This document shows, piece by piece, positions 1 to 8,156 of a stretch of DNA of 45,371 nt. The stretch is taken from the NCBI GenBank assembly GCA_018971945.1, contig JAGWZH010000015.1, positions 1 through 45,371 on the forward strand. Direction: 5' to 3'. The notes under the pieces were generated by a model. The model saw nothing but the letters and a program-made list of their open reading frames with translations, ran no database searches and had not been told where the DNA came from. The position numbers and the translations under genes are program-made. The stretch's first letter is position 1. Every line of letters begins with the position of its first letter. This stretch comes from Alphaproteobacteria bacterium. Lineage in GTDB: Bacteria; Pseudomonadota; Alphaproteobacteria; Caulobacterales; Aquidulcibacteraceae.

Positions 1-2
1 CC

Positions 3-1214
3 ATGGATGCTTCGCGCCGAAGCGCCATCTTCCTGCATCCGGACGGGATGGGGGCCAATGCCTGGACGCTCGCGCGGCTCGCAGGCGTTGGGCCAGACGG
101 GCGGCTGGCATGGGACTCGCTGCCGGCGACGGCCGTCTATGTTGGGCCCATGCTCGACAGCGTGACCGCCACCTCGAACGGGGGGGCCACCACCCATGCC
201 TATGGGGTTCGGGCGGAGACGGCCAGCTACGGCATGATCGGCGCTCGGCCTATCGAGAGAGCGGCGTCGGGGTATCGTGGATCGCTCATGATCCAGGCGC
301 GGGATTCGGGGAAGGCGATCGGAATCGTCAATTCGTCCTCGGTGACCGAACCTGGAACGGGGGCCTTCCTGGCGCAAGTGGCTGACCGGAACGACGATCA
401 GGGGATCGCTGCGCAGATCCTGGCGAGCGGAGCGGACGTGATCCTGGGCGGGGGAGAAACCTTCTTTCTCCCAAGGGGAACTCAGGGACGGCATGGGCCG
501 GGGAGCCGGACTGACGGGCGGAACCTGATCGAAGAGGCGCGCGGGTTGGGATACCTGGTGGCGTTCACCGCGGAGGAATTGTCCGCCCTGCCCCAAGGCG
601 CGCGGCGGGTTCTGGGTCTTTTTGCAGCGGAGGAGACCTTCAACGAAGGGTCCGAAGAGCACCTCGCTCAGCGGGGGCTGCCGGTGTTTCAGCCCCAAGC
701 GCCGCGGTTCGATGCCATGATCGAGGCGGCGATCGCCATTCTGGAACAGGATCCCGACGGGTTTTTCCTGGTGGGGAACGAGGAGGCCAGCGACAATCTC
801 GCTGGAGACAATAATGCTCAAGCCCTTATTGAGGCAGGGCTTGGGGCGGACCGGGCGATCAATGCGGCGATGATTGCCGCTGCGCGAAACCCGCTTTTGA
901 CGATTATCGTGGCGTCCGACAGCGATTGCGGCGGGGCGCAGGCCAGTGGCGATGACGCGGTGGCGGGCGCCCGGTCGCCCGCACGGGAAGAAAACGGCGC
1001 GCCGCAGGATGGGGACGGCCGCGTTCCGTTCCTGGCGGCGCCGGATGCGCGCGGCATGCGGCACCCGTTCACGGTGCGTTGGGCTTCTGGCGGGGACAAT
1101 TCGGGGGGAATTGTGGCGCGGGGCTATGGACCCGGCGCGCGGTTGATCCAGGGGACCATCGATTCAACAGGCGTTTACGACGCCCTTCATCTGGGGCTGT
1201 TCGGCCCGCCATGA
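3..1214 (+). CDS. Alkaline phosphatase superfamily protein, 5'-truncated by window edge, atypical metal site
   Basis: Resembles the PhoA-type alkaline phosphatase family (phosphomonoester hydrolysis, normally periplasmic). Visible landmarks are the first metal-ligand motif (PDGMG, Asp14), the nucleophile region (TSNGGATTHAYGV, probable Ser58), a region matching the E-xxxx-D-xxx-H block (NEEASDNLAGDNN, residues 259-271), the DH-E/D-TGG block (ASDSDCGG, Asp306) and the final ligand block (GGDNSGG, residues 363-369). By hand alignment the canonical histidines are replaced: H331 by Asp269, H370 by Ser307, H412 by Asn366, and the ligand D327 by Asn265. The family call is secure, but phosphatase activity with the usual two zinc ions is not. 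The first ATG is at base 3 and no signal peptide is seen, so the true start probably lies upstream of the window. The 3' end overlaps the convergent glycosyltransferase gene by 28 bp. Confidence 0.75.
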   Translation: MDASRRSAIFLHPDGMGANAWTLARLAGVGPDGRLAWDSLPATAVYVGPMLDSVTATSNGGATTHAYGVRAETASYGMIGARPIERAASGYRGSLMIQARDSGKAIGIVNSSSVTEPGTGAFLAQVADRNDDQGIAAQILASGADVILGGGETFFLPRGTQGRHGPGSRTDGRNLIEEARGLGYLVAFTAEELSALPQGARRVLGLFAAEETFNEGSEEHLAQRGLPVFQPQAPRFDAMIEAAIAILEQDPDGFFLVGNEEASDNLAGDNNAQALIEAGLGADRAINAAMIAAARNPLLTIIVASDSDCGGAQASGDDAVAGARSPAREENGAPQDGDGRVPFLAAPDARGMRHPFTVRWASGGDNSGGIVARGYGPGARLIQGTIDSTGVYDALHLGLFGPP

Positions 1215-2305
1215 GGCTTTGAAAGGACCCGTTCGACGGCGGCCAGGACCGTGGCGGGAGACAGAGCGGGCATGACGGCGGCGGCCTCGGGGCAGTCCTC
1301 AAAGCCAAACTGGATATAGCCGGCCGCCGGGTGCGGGGACAAAACCGCCTCCGCCATCGGCGAGACAGGACCCCAGCGGCTCGGCAGGGTCGGTCCGTGC
1401 AAGGCGACAAGAGGGGCGCGAAGCGCTGCGGCTAGGTGCATGACGCCGGTGTCTACGCTCAGGACAAGGCGTGCGCGTTCCAACCCACCCGCCAAAGCGG
1501 GCAGCGTCCAGCGTCCGACCAGGGAAAAGGCCTGACCCTCAGGCAGGGCGGCGGCGGCCAGAGCGGCGTCCACCGCTGACGCGTCAGCCTCGACGCCCGT
1601 CAAACCCAGCTGCAAACCTCGCTGCGCCAAAGCGCGCATCACGACGGCCCAGTGCGCGGCGGGCCACGACTTGGCGGCGGCCTGAGAGCCGCCGGGATTG
1701 ACGTGGATCAAGACGAGCCTTTCCCAGGCCAAGGTCGGCTCAGGTTCCGGCCAGCCGCGCTTAAGCACCATCGTGTAAGGCGCGGGTCCGGCGACCGCAT
1801 CGGCAAGGGCGGCGAAGTTCTCGATTTCGTGGCGCGCGCAGAGGTGGGGCACGGGGTGATCGAAGGCTGCGGCGCGGTGCTGGTCTTCGCTGTCAAAGCC
1901 GACGCTGACCGCCCCTGAAAGCTGGGCGGCCAGGGCCGTGGCGCGCGGCCACGGGGTGAGGTCCACCACCAGGTCAGGTTTCAGAGCGCGGAGCGCCGCT
2001 ACCGCCTTGTGAGGCCTGTTGAAAGGGACGGTCTGGGTTTGGATGGCCGCATCGATCATCGCCACGGCAGCGGCGTTGGAAGCACCCTGAAAAACCCAGA
2101 GAGAGGCTTGAGCGTAGCGGCTCCGGAGGCGAGCGACTACCCCGGAGGACAAAATGGCGTCGCCGATGGCGGTGGGTTGTATCACCACGATGGTTTTCGG
2201 GTCGGTGGGCAGCGGCCGACGCTCGCGGACGAAGCGCAACGCTTTCACGGCGGGGACACCCAGGACGCGATCCAAATGACGCTGAAGAGACGACGAACGG
2301 GCCAT
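1187..2305 (-). CDS. Glycosyltransferase family 9 protein (heptosyltransferase-like)
   Basis: A 372-residue protein of the GT9 family, which includes the ADP-heptose:LPS heptosyltransferases WaaC/WaaF. The expected two-Rossmann (GT-B) layout is visible. The N-terminal motif VIQPTAIGDAILSS (residues 41-54) contains the family's GD acceptor-side signature. The C-terminal half has a donor-binding stretch NPGGSQAAAKSWP (203-215) and SVDTGVMHLAAAL (283-295), followed by HGPT...WGP. The likely role is adding a sugar to LPS core or another envelope glycan at the inner face of the membrane; the acceptor cannot be read from sequence. The ATG at 2305 has no strong Shine-Dalgarno. It lies 142 bp downstream of leuA on the same strand. 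Confidence 0.85.
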   Translation of the reverse strand: MARSSSLQRHLDRVLGVPAVKALRFVRERRPLPTDPKTIVVIQPTAIGDAILSSGVVARLRSRYAQASLWVFQGASNAAAVAMIDAAIQTQTVPFNRPHKAVAALRALKPDLVVDLTPWPRATALAAQLSGAVSVGFDSEDQHRAAAFDHPVPHLCARHEIENFAALADAVAGPAPYTMVLKRGWPEPEPTLAWERLVLIHVNPGGSQAAAKSWPAAHWAVVMRALAQRGLQLGLTGVEADASAVDAALAAAALPEGQAFSLVGRWTLPALAGGLERARLVLSVDTGVMHLAAALRAPLVALHGPTLPSRWGPVSPMAEAVLSPHPAAGYIQFGFEDCPEAAAVMPALSPATVLAAVERVLSKPHGGPNSPR

Positions 2306-2447
2306 GCGGCTGGCTTACCGCATGGGCCGAGACGGGACCAGAGCCCAAGCGGAGGAGGCCTTCGCCGAGCGTGTCGGGCCAAGGGTCAGGCGACATCGAC
2401 CCCGATGGTCCCAGTCTTACCCCTCACGGCGCGACCACGAGGCGCGG

Positions 2448-3992
2448 TCAGCCCACCCCCATGGCCTGCGCATCAGGGCCGCGTTGGCTCAGAGCGATGA
2501 GGCGGTTCAGGGCGGCGACATAGGCTTTGGCGGAGGCGACCAGCGTGTCGGGGTCCGCGGCGCGGCCGGTGGCGACGCAGTCGCCCTGTTTCAGCCGAAC
2601 GCTGACCTCGGCCTGGGCGTCAGTGCCCTCGGTGACGGCGTTGACCTGATAGAGCAGAAGCGCCGCCTCATGGGCGTAGGCCTGCTTGATCGCGTTGAAG
2701 ATCGCGTCAACCGGGCCATTGCCGCGGGCGGGCGCCCAGACTTCCTGGCCGTCGATGGTGAGGTCGATCTCGGCGGTTTGCGGACCGTCAGTGCCGGCCA
2801 CAACCCGCAGGCGGCGAACCTGGATCGCGTCGGCGGCGTGGGCGAGGGAGGCATCCATCAGGGCAATCAGGTCTTCGTCGAAGACCTGGCGCTTTTTGTC
2901 GGCCAGCTCTTTGAAGCGGACAAAGGCATCGGCTAAGGCGTTGTCGGCCAACTCATAGCCGAGGTCACGTAGCTTGGTCTTGAAGGCGTGGCGGCCGGAG
3001 AGCTTCCCCATCACCAGATTGGTGTGGCCCTGCCCCACATCTTCGGGACGCATGATCTCATAGGTCTGGGCGTTTTTGAGCATTCCATCCTGGTGGATGC
3101 CGCTTTCGTGGCTGAAGGCGTTTTTGCCTACAATGGCCTTGTTATACTGGACGGGGAAGCCCGTAACCCGGGACACGAGTTGGGACAGGCGCGTCAGCCG
3201 ATGGGCGTCGATCCGTGTTTCATAGGGCAGCGCGTCTTTGCGGACGCGCAGGGCCATCACGATTTCTTCCAAGGCGGCGTTGCCGGCGCGTTCGCCGAGG
3301 CCATTGATGGTGCACTCGACCTGGCGTGCGCCGCCGGCGACGGCGGCGAGGGAGTTGGCGACGGCGAGACCCAGATCATTGTGGCAGTGGGCGGAGAACA
3401 CCACCTGGTCCGCGCCGGGAACGCTTTCAATCAGCTCTCTGAACAGCGCGCCATATTCTTCCGGGAAAGAATAGCCGACCGTGTCGGGAATATTGATCGT
3501 CCCAGCGCCAGCCCTGATGGCGGCTTCCACGCAGCGCTTGAGGAAGTCTTTGTCGGTGCGGGTGGCGTCTTCGGCGCTCCATTCGACATCATCGACCAAA
3601 TTGCGGGCGGCCGCGACCGATTGGGCGACCATCTCCAGCACCTGATGCGGCTGCATCTGGAGCTTGTGCTTCATATGGATGTCGGACGTCGAGATGAAGG
3701 TGTGGATCCGGGGACGGCGCGCGCCTTTCACCGCTTCGCCGCAGCGGGCGATGTCTTTCGGCGCGGCGCGGGAGAGCCCCGCAACGACGGCGTGCTCCAC
3801 AAACCCTGCGATGGCGCGGACGCTCTCAAAATCGCCATTGGAGGACGCGGGAAAGCCCGCTTCGATGACATCGACGCCCAACGTGTCGAGCGCCTGGGCG
3901 ATCTCCAGCTTCTCGGCGGCGGTCATCGCCGCCCCCGGCGATTGCTCGCCGTCGCGCAGGGTGGTGTCAAAAATACGGACATGGTTGGACAT
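2448..3992 (-). CDS. leuA: 2-isopropylmalate synthase
   Basis: Catalyses acetyl-CoA plus 2-oxoisovalerate to 2-isopropylmalate, the committed step of leucine synthesis, in the cytoplasm. The 514-residue product starts with the DRE-TIM catalytic signature ([17 protein letters not shown]), carries the metal-binding HCHNDLG loop and SGIHQDG, and ends in a full LeuA dimerisation/leucine-feedback domain (about residues 375-505). I chose the ATG at 3992 because GAGGACC sits 4-10 nt upstream as a Shine-Dalgarno. An in-frame ATG at 4049 would add 19 residues without family similarity and lacks a properly spaced site. The 5' region holds a Leu-rich leader ORF and a pairing that can cover this Shine-Dalgarno (see separate entries), suggesting leucine-responsive control. 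Confidence 0.96.
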   Translation of the reverse strand: MSNHVRIFDTTLRDGEQSPGAAMTAAEKLEIAQALDTLGVDVIEAGFPASSNGDFESVRAIAGFVEHAVVAGLSRAAPKDIARCGEAVKGARRPRIHTFISTSDIHMKHKLQMQPHQVLEMVAQSVAAARNLVDDVEWSAEDATRTDKDFLKRCVEAAIRAGAGTINIPDTVGYSFPEEYGALFRELIESVPGADQVVFSAHCHNDLGLAVANSLAAVAGGARQVECTINGLGERAGNAALEEIVMALRVRKDALPYETRIDAHRLTRLSQLVSRVTGFPVQYNKAIVGKNAFSHESGIHQDGMLKNAQTYEIMRPEDVGQGHTNLVMGKLSGRHAFKTKLRDLGYELADNALADAFVRFKELADKKRQVFDEDLIALMDASLAHAADAIQVRRLRVVAGTDGPQTAEIDLTIDGQEVWAPARGNGPVDAIFNAIKQAYAHEAALLLYQVNAVTEGTDAQAEVSVRLKQGDCVATGRAADPDTLVASAKAYVAALNRLIALSQRGPDAQAMGVG

Positions 3993-3996
3993 GAGG

Positions 3997-4155
3997 GTCC
4001 TCGAAAGCGTGTCTTGAGAGGTGATTGGTTTTGCGACGGAGAGCGTCATCCCCCAAGGCGCAAGCCGCTTAGCGTGAAGCGGCGCCCCCTGGCGCCCGGG
4101 GGCCTGTAAGCCGACACAGCGGCAAAAGCGTGCGCCAGGAGCGACTTTCGAGAAC
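3997..4155 (-). promoter_or_regulatory. leuA leader RNA: anti-Shine-Dalgarno pairing and competing hairpins
   Basis: In the minus-strand RNA the leader segment GUUCUCGAAAG (plus-strand 4145-4155, leader codons 3-6) is complementary to CUUUCGAGGAC (3997-4007), which contains the leuA Shine-Dalgarno: 11 consecutive pairs with one G-U. Between them are two mutually exclusive stems, GGCGCC/GGCGCC (4081-4096) and GCCGCTT/AAGCGGC (4064-4083) around the leader stop codon. No U-tract follows either hairpin, so a Rho-independent terminator is not evident. The arrangement fits translational control better than transcription attenuation. The pairing is seen directly; the mechanism is inferred. Confidence 0.5.
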
Positions 4156-4161
4156 GTTCAT
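4069..4161 (-). CDS. Candidate leucine-rich leader peptide of leuA (30 codons)
   Basis: A 30-codon ORF upstream of leuA with a clear Shine-Dalgarno (AGGTGA, about 7 nt before the ATG at 4161). It encodes MNVLESRSWRTLLPLCRL followed by TGPRAPGGAASR and ends in TAA at 4069-4071. Five codons are Leu, four of them within codons 12-18 (CTT TTG CCG CTG TGT CGG CTT), as expected for a ribosome-stalling leader that senses charged Leu-tRNA. It ends 76 nt before the leuA start codon, and its stop codon lies inside a 7-bp stem (4064-4083). Amino-acid leader peptides before leu/ilv/trp operons are established; I infer this one from position, SD and codon content, and have not compared it with relatives. 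Confidence 0.6.
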   Translation of the reverse strand: MNVLESRSWRTLLPLCRLTGPRAPGGAASR

Positions 4162-4281
4162 GCGCTTTCACCTAGCTGATCTTGCTTCGCCAGGCAAGAA
4201 CCTTGCGTTTTCCGAACGGGGCGCGTCTAGAGGCTGGGGCAATCAGATCCAGGTCCGCGATCGGCCAAGGCGTGAGCCCGC

Positions 4282-5097
4282 TCAGCCGGCGGAGCGTTCG
4301 ATCGGCGCGCTTGTCGGGCGCGGCGAGACCTCGGGCAGGGACAGCGAGCCAGGCTCGTCCGGGTCGTCCGGGGCCACGATCCGAGCCTTTCGAATATAGT
4401 GGCGCACGACCACCACGCCGACAAACCAGACGACAATGGCGATCAGGGCTGCGCCGATCGCGGCCTGGACATTGCCTTCAAGGAAATCCATGACGCCGTC
4501 GCCAGCAAAAGCCACAAGGGCGGTTTTGGGCAACACGCCAAAGCTGAGCCCACCCAGGAAGGGCAGGAAGCCCATGCCGGCGGCGCCCATCGCCATATTG
4601 ACCACGATAAAGGGCGCGGTAGGCACGAAGCGGACGATAAAACTCGCCAAAAACCCGCGCCTATCCATAAAGCGGGAGAATCTTCCTCCCGTGGCCCCGG
4701 AAAATCTTTTCAGTGTGTCTGCGCCCGCCACCCGGCCGACGCCGAAAGTGACGGCCCCGGAGACGATGGTGGCGATCCAGGAAAACCAGAACCCCTCTTC
4801 AGGGCCAAACGCCACCACGCAGGCGGCGATCAGCACGATTTGAGGGGCCCCGACAAACGCGGCGAGAGTGAAAATCGCGATCGCGGCCGGCAGGCCCCAA
4901 TGGGCGCGCTCCGCGCCCCCCAAATATTTACCGATAAAGGCGTTAACCTCGTCACCATAGTAAAATCGGCCGATCAACAAGATTGCGCCGACCACAACAA
5001 ACAACGCCGCGGTCACCACCACGGTGCGCCAAGCCCGGGCGTCCAAATGGGTGACGAAATCGACGAGCGACTCCTTGAAGGGTCGGTTCTTCGGCAT
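4282..5097 (-). CDS. TVP38/TMEM64 (VTT/SNARE-associated DedA-like) membrane protein
   Basis: A 271-residue integral membrane protein. It has a hydrophobic helix at about residues 23-45 and a VTT core (about 70-230) with the typical glycine-rich re-entrant segments: FVGAPQIVLIAACVVAFGP, then GRVAGADTLKRF, FIVRFVPTAPFIVVNMAMGA and the closing helix. This family is related to DedA proteins. Members are implicated in lipid scrambling or envelope homeostasis, but the substrate of bacterial TVP38 proteins is not generally known. The C-terminal 40 residues are polar and probably cytoplasmic. It lies upstream of the leuA leader on the same strand with about 120 bp between. Confidence 0.85.
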   Translation of the reverse strand: MPKNRPFKESLVDFVTHLDARAWRTVVVTAALFVVVGAILLIGRFYYGDEVNAFIGKYLGGAERAHWGLPAAIAIFTLAAFVGAPQIVLIAACVVAFGPEEGFWFSWIATIVSGAVTFGVGRVAGADTLKRFSGATGGRFSRFMDRRGFLASFIVRFVPTAPFIVVNMAMGAAGMGFLPFLGGLSFGVLPKTALVAFAGDGVMDFLEGNVQAAIGAALIAIVVWFVGVVVVRHYIRKARIVAPDDPDEPGSLSLPEVSPRPTSAPIERSAG

Positions 5098-5194
5098 CGG
5101 TCACCCGTGGCGCGCGCCCTCGTCCGGGTCAAGGGGATAAGGGCAGCCGGCGGGTTACAGGAGCGTCAGCTTCGCTGCTGGCGAGAGCATTTGA

Positions 5195-5644
5195 TCAGGC
5201 GCGCTTTGGCGCAGCCGCCAGACGCCGCCAATTCCGTTCAAACCAGCGCCAGCGGAGCTTGGGGTCGGAGGGAGCGTCTCGGCCGCTGGTGGGGATCATC
5301 ACATCGTTCATGGGGGGCTTCAGACCGCGGATCAGGTCTTCCTCGATGCGGCGGCGATCGGTTTCTGTATGCACCCTTAAGACATGGCGTTCCGTGGCGC
5401 CGTACCACCAATAAGCGCGAGACCATTTTTCATGGCCGACGAGGCGACCGTGAAGATTGGCGGCTTTGCCTACATAAAGAGGCTCCAGGATGAAACCCAG
5501 ACGGCGCCGCACAAACACATAGAGGCCGCCTGAATCTTTTGGCAGTCCCTTCTCGGTCAGGGTGATCTTAAACCTGTAGGAGGTCCCGCTTTCGCCGCGC
5601 CAGCGCCGATGGCCAAACAAAAACATGGGCGCGAATCCTTGCAC
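5195..5644 (-). CDS. GIY-YIG-like nuclease-domain protein, stand-alone
   Basis: A 149-residue protein whose middle matches the GIY-YIG endonuclease fold. It has GLYVFV (GIY position), LYVGKAANLHGRL (YIG plus the conserved Arg helix), and a later helix with an acidic residue (RRIEEDLIRGLKPPMND) ending in the usual Asn. There is no obvious second domain, unlike UvrC or homing enzymes; the basic C-terminus (RWRWFERNWRRL) may bind nucleic acid. The start could equally be the internal Met at residue 7. The function of such single-domain proteins is mostly unknown. No toxin, antitoxin or mobile-element neighbour is visible to suggest one. Confidence 0.65.
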   Translation of the reverse strand: MQGFAPMFLFGHRRWRGESGTSYRFKITLTEKGLPKDSGGLYVFVRRRLGFILEPLYVGKAANLHGRLVGHEKWSRAYWWYGATERHVLRVHTETDRRRIEEDLIRGLKPPMNDVMIPTSGRDAPSDPKLRWRWFERNWRRLAAAPKRA

Positions 5645-5743
5645 TCTTGTCTCGGTGCAGGCTCGGGCCTTATCCGTTAACGCTTCGTTGACGACGCGGC
5701 GGGCACTGCCCGCGGGGGCGTGGCTCTTTGAAGAGTGATCGGA

Positions 5744-6676
5744 ATGGATCGGAACGGCATATTCCCTGTTTCACTGGAGCTCGCGAAGGCGCGTCCCGCC
5801 AGCTTCACCGCGGCCTTGATGGCGTCGTTCCAGGACACTGGCTTCGCCGTCGTCACTGAGCACGGGGTAGGCCCTTCGCTGATCGAGGCGGCGGCGGATC
5901 AAGCCAAAGCTTTTTTCGCTTTGCCTGAAGCGGCCAAGCGCGCCTATTGCCCGCCGCATCTCCGCGGTCAGCGGGGCTACACACCCTTCGGTGTGGAAAA
6001 CGCCAAGGACTCAGATCGGCCTGATCTGAAAGAGTTTTGGCATGTTGGGCGGGAATTCCCCCCCGGTTACGCGCCGGTGGCGACCCTTCCGCCAAATATC
6101 TGGCCTGCGGAGCTTCCCGCTTTTCGCCCGACGACGCTGGCTCTTTATCATGCTTTGGAAGCGGTGGGGATCCGAGTTTTGGACGCGATCGCGCGAGGTC
6201 TGGGCCAGTCCGAGGCGTTCTTTGAAAGCGCGGTTAAAGACGGGGACTCCATCCTACGGCTTTTGCACTATCCTCCCATCTCGCCGGAGGCCCAAGGCGT
6301 TCGGGCGGGGGCGCACGAGGACATCAACGTGATCACGTGTCTTTTGGGGGCGGACGAAGGGGGGCTGCAGCTTCAGCGGCGGGATGGAACCTGGATAGAG
6401 ATCGCCCCGCCAGTGGGCGCGCTTGTTGTCAATGTGGGCGATATGCTCCAACGCTTGACTGCTGGGGCCCTGCCTTCAACCACGCATCGGGTCGTGAACC
6501 CGCCGCCGGAGCGGCGGCGCCATCCGCGCTATTCCTATCCGTTCTTTCTTCATTTCGCGCCGGACTTCCTGATCGACCCCGCAGCAATCGGGGTGAAGAC
6601 CGACGACCCGGCTTATGCGCCGATCACCGCGGGCGCCTATCTGACTGAGCGCCTGCGGGAAATCGGTTTGGCGTAA
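5744..6676 (+). CDS. Isopenicillin N synthase-family 2-oxoglutarate/Fe(II) dioxygenase
   Basis: A 310-residue member of the IPNS/plant-type 2OG-Fe(II) oxygenase family. The N-terminal DIOX_N region (about 5-120) is followed by the jelly-roll core with the iron-binding facial triad His191-x-Asp193 (GAHEDINV) and His248 (TTHRVVNPP). An Arg-x-Ser motif (RYSYPFF, about 262-264) for the 2-oxoglutarate carboxylate is also present. These enzymes hydroxylate or oxidise small substrates in the cytoplasm; the substrate cannot be read here. I used the ATG at 5744; an in-frame GTG at 5735 is possible. It is flanked by unrelated genes, so no pathway is implied. Confidence 0.85.
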   Translation: MDRNGIFPVSLELAKARPASFTAALMASFQDTGFAVVTEHGVGPSLIEAAADQAKAFFALPEAAKRAYCPPHLRGQRGYTPFGVENAKDSDRPDLKEFWHVGREFPPGYAPVATLPPNIWPAELPAFRPTTLALYHALEAVGIRVLDAIARGLGQSEAFFESAVKDGDSILRLLHYPPISPEAQGVRAGAHEDINVITCLLGADEGGLQLQRRDGTWIEIAPPVGALVVNVGDMLQRLTAGALPSTTHRVVNPPPERRRHPRYSYPFFLHFAPDFLIDPAAIGVKTDDPAYAPITAGAYLTERLREIGLA

Positions 6677-6680
6677 AGCC

Positions 6681-7691
6681 TCAGACAAAAAACCTCAAAA
6701 AAGCAGCATCATTCCAATCCTGGCTCCGGCCACGCAGGGCTTCGCGGACGCCAGTCGCCTGGCGGACGATCGTCATCTCGCGCTCAGGGATCAGGTAGAG
6801 GCGCTGGTTGCCGGCGCCCGCGGCCATGCGGACCTCAAGCCCCATCGTTTCCAGCTGTTCATCGGTCGGCAGGCCGGCGCGCCGGCGTTCGCTGCGGGTT
6901 GGGCCGACGAGGCCTCGGCGGAGCAGCCACCAGGTGAGGCCATAGCCCGGGTTGGCGACAGTCCCGCGCCAGAGGGCGTCATAGACCGTGCGATCGAGAA
7001 CGGGCTCGCCGCGGCTTGGGCTCATGACATACCGGCCGAAAGCGGCCCAGTCGCGGGCGGTCAACGCTGCGCCCGAGGGCATGTGGGGGAAGCCGTCAGT
7101 CCCGCGGCGCCAGCGCTGCGGCTCGATGCCCAAGGGATTAAAAATCCGGCTCTGGATATAGGCCAACGCGTCGTGGCCGGTTCTGCGGCGGACGATCTCA
7201 CCGAAGATTTGGAACGGCGCGGGGCCATATTGGAAGCGTTCGCCGGGTTCATAAAGCGCGGGCTGGGCCACGGCCTCGGCGTAAGGGGGCGGTCGACCGA
7301 TGGCGCCGCCGCCAATGCCGGAGGTGAGCGTGAGCAGATCCCGGATCGTGATGCGGCTTTTGCGGGGGTCGGCGCGCCACTCGCTGAGAATATCGGCGCA
7401 GCGTTCGTCAAGGGCGAGGCTGCCCTCCTGGGCGAGGCTTGCGGCGATGATCCCGCAGAAGCTTTTTGTGCCGGAGGCGAGCTCCCAGGCGCGGTCAGCG
7501 GCGCCCTCGTTGGGGTAGTCTTCAAAGATGATTTCGCCACATCGAAGGACGAGCAGCGACACGCCGAGGCGCTCGGCGGAATAGGCGGCGGCGCCTGGGA
7601 TGCCTTGGCCATGGGCGGGGCGGGGAGTGAGCGGGGCTGTGAGCCCTGCGGCGAAAGATGTTGAAAGCAGCGCGCGGCGGGTGAGGGTCAT
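6681..7691 (-). CDS. Serine hydrolase, beta-lactamase/PBP family, exported
   Basis: A class C beta-lactamase-like (COG1680) serine hydrolase of about 336 residues. The catalytic S-x-x-K is SGTK (Ser73, Lys76 counted from the ATG at 7691), in the usual ELASGTKSF context. A Leu-rich RDLLTLTSGI segment follows, as in EstB/AmpC-type proteins. The second motif, normally Y-x-N, reads YGP, a departure worth noting. The N-terminus has twin Arg and a hydrophobic stretch (LTRRALLSTSFAAG) ending in an Ala-x-Ala-like site (RPAHG), suggesting Tat or Sec export. A longer start at 7766 is possible but would overlap the divergent gene. The physiological substrate (peptidoglycan peptide, ester) is unknown. 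Confidence 0.83.
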   Translation of the reverse strand: MTLTRRALLSTSFAAGLTAPLTPRPAHGQGIPGAAAYSAERLGVSLLVLRCGEIIFEDYPNEGAADRAWELASGTKSFCGIIAASLAQEGSLALDERCADILSEWRADPRKSRITIRDLLTLTSGIGGGAIGRPPPYAEAVAQPALYEPGERFQYGPAPFQIFGEIVRRRTGHDALAYIQSRIFNPLGIEPQRWRRGTDGFPHMPSGAALTARDWAAFGRYVMSPSRGEPVLDRTVYDALWRGTVANPGYGLTWWLLRRGLVGPTRSERRRAGLPTDEQLETMGLEVRMAAGAGNQRLYLIPEREMTIVRQATGVREALRGRSQDWNDAAFLRFFV

Positions 7692-7755
7692 GCCGGATTG
7701 AACGGGGTTGGGGGCGGGTTTCTGTCGCGAGCCGCGAGGACGCAATGCCTCTGAA

Positions 7756-8001
7756 ATGGCATTCACGCGAAAGAAGGCCAGTCAGATCGTGACCGGTCTT
7801 GAACGGCCGCTCAATCGGCATGTGTTGAAGCTAGCGGCGCTGGAGGCGACTGCGGAAACCGGCGCGGTGTGGACGCGCGACGTTAAACGCTGGTTGCGCG
7901 AGATTGCGGCGCTGCGGCTGAAACCGGCAGTGGGCAGGCTCAAAGCTTTGACCTTTATGCTTGGCTTGAAGATGAACCGTTTGGCGGAGTGGAAGAGCTG
8001 A
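7756..8001 (+). CDS. Hypothetical protein, apparent 5' portion of a frameshifted gene
   Basis: An 81-residue ORF starting MAFTRKKASQIVTGLERPLN with a basic, helical, coding-like first two thirds (to about residue 64). The last 17 residues in this frame look unlike coding sequence. A highly coding-like stretch begins in the -1 frame over the same bases and runs to 8156 (separate entry). I read the pair as one roughly 130-residue gene with a frameshift around 7935-7955. I do not recognise the family. It is divergent from the serine hydrolase and convergent with ruvB. Confidence 0.5.
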   Translation: MAFTRKKASQIVTGLERPLNRHVLKLAALEATAETGAVWTRDVKRWLREIAALRLKPAVGRLKALTFMLGLKMNRLAEWKS

Positions 8002-8156
8002 ACACGCGCCATCAGATCCAGGACTCGCTGGACGAAGGATTTACCGCGGGCGCGGACGCCCCGGCAACAACGGCGGGTCTCACCGCACTGCACGAGGCGC
8101 TGAACGCGCCCCTTGCTGCCGGGGACCCGGCGGTGGAGCTGATGGAGGGGCCTTAG
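7939..8156 (+). pseudogene. Continuation of the upstream small gene in the -1 frame
   Basis: Reading the -1 frame from about 7939 gives QAQSFDLYAWLEDEPFGG, then VEELNTRHQIQDSLDEGF and a low-complexity Ala-rich tail ending in TAG at 8154-8156. The codons are GC-rich at position 3 and the peptide is acidic and well formed, unlike the competing frame. No ATG opens it; the only start-like codon is GTG at 7989. The stop overlaps the 3' end of ruvB by 4 bp. The simplest reading is a single-base indel in a conserved small gene. A sequencing error, programmed frameshift or separate GTG-started gene cannot be excluded. Confidence 0.45.

Noticed and set aside
4064-4096. Intrinsic terminator in the leuA leader
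   Set aside because: The hairpins are real, but no U-tract follows either, so classical transcription attenuation is not supported.
2988-4109. Long plus-strand ORF antisense to leuA
   Set aside because: High-GC antisense shadow of a strongly conserved gene; no Shine-Dalgarno or recognisable protein.
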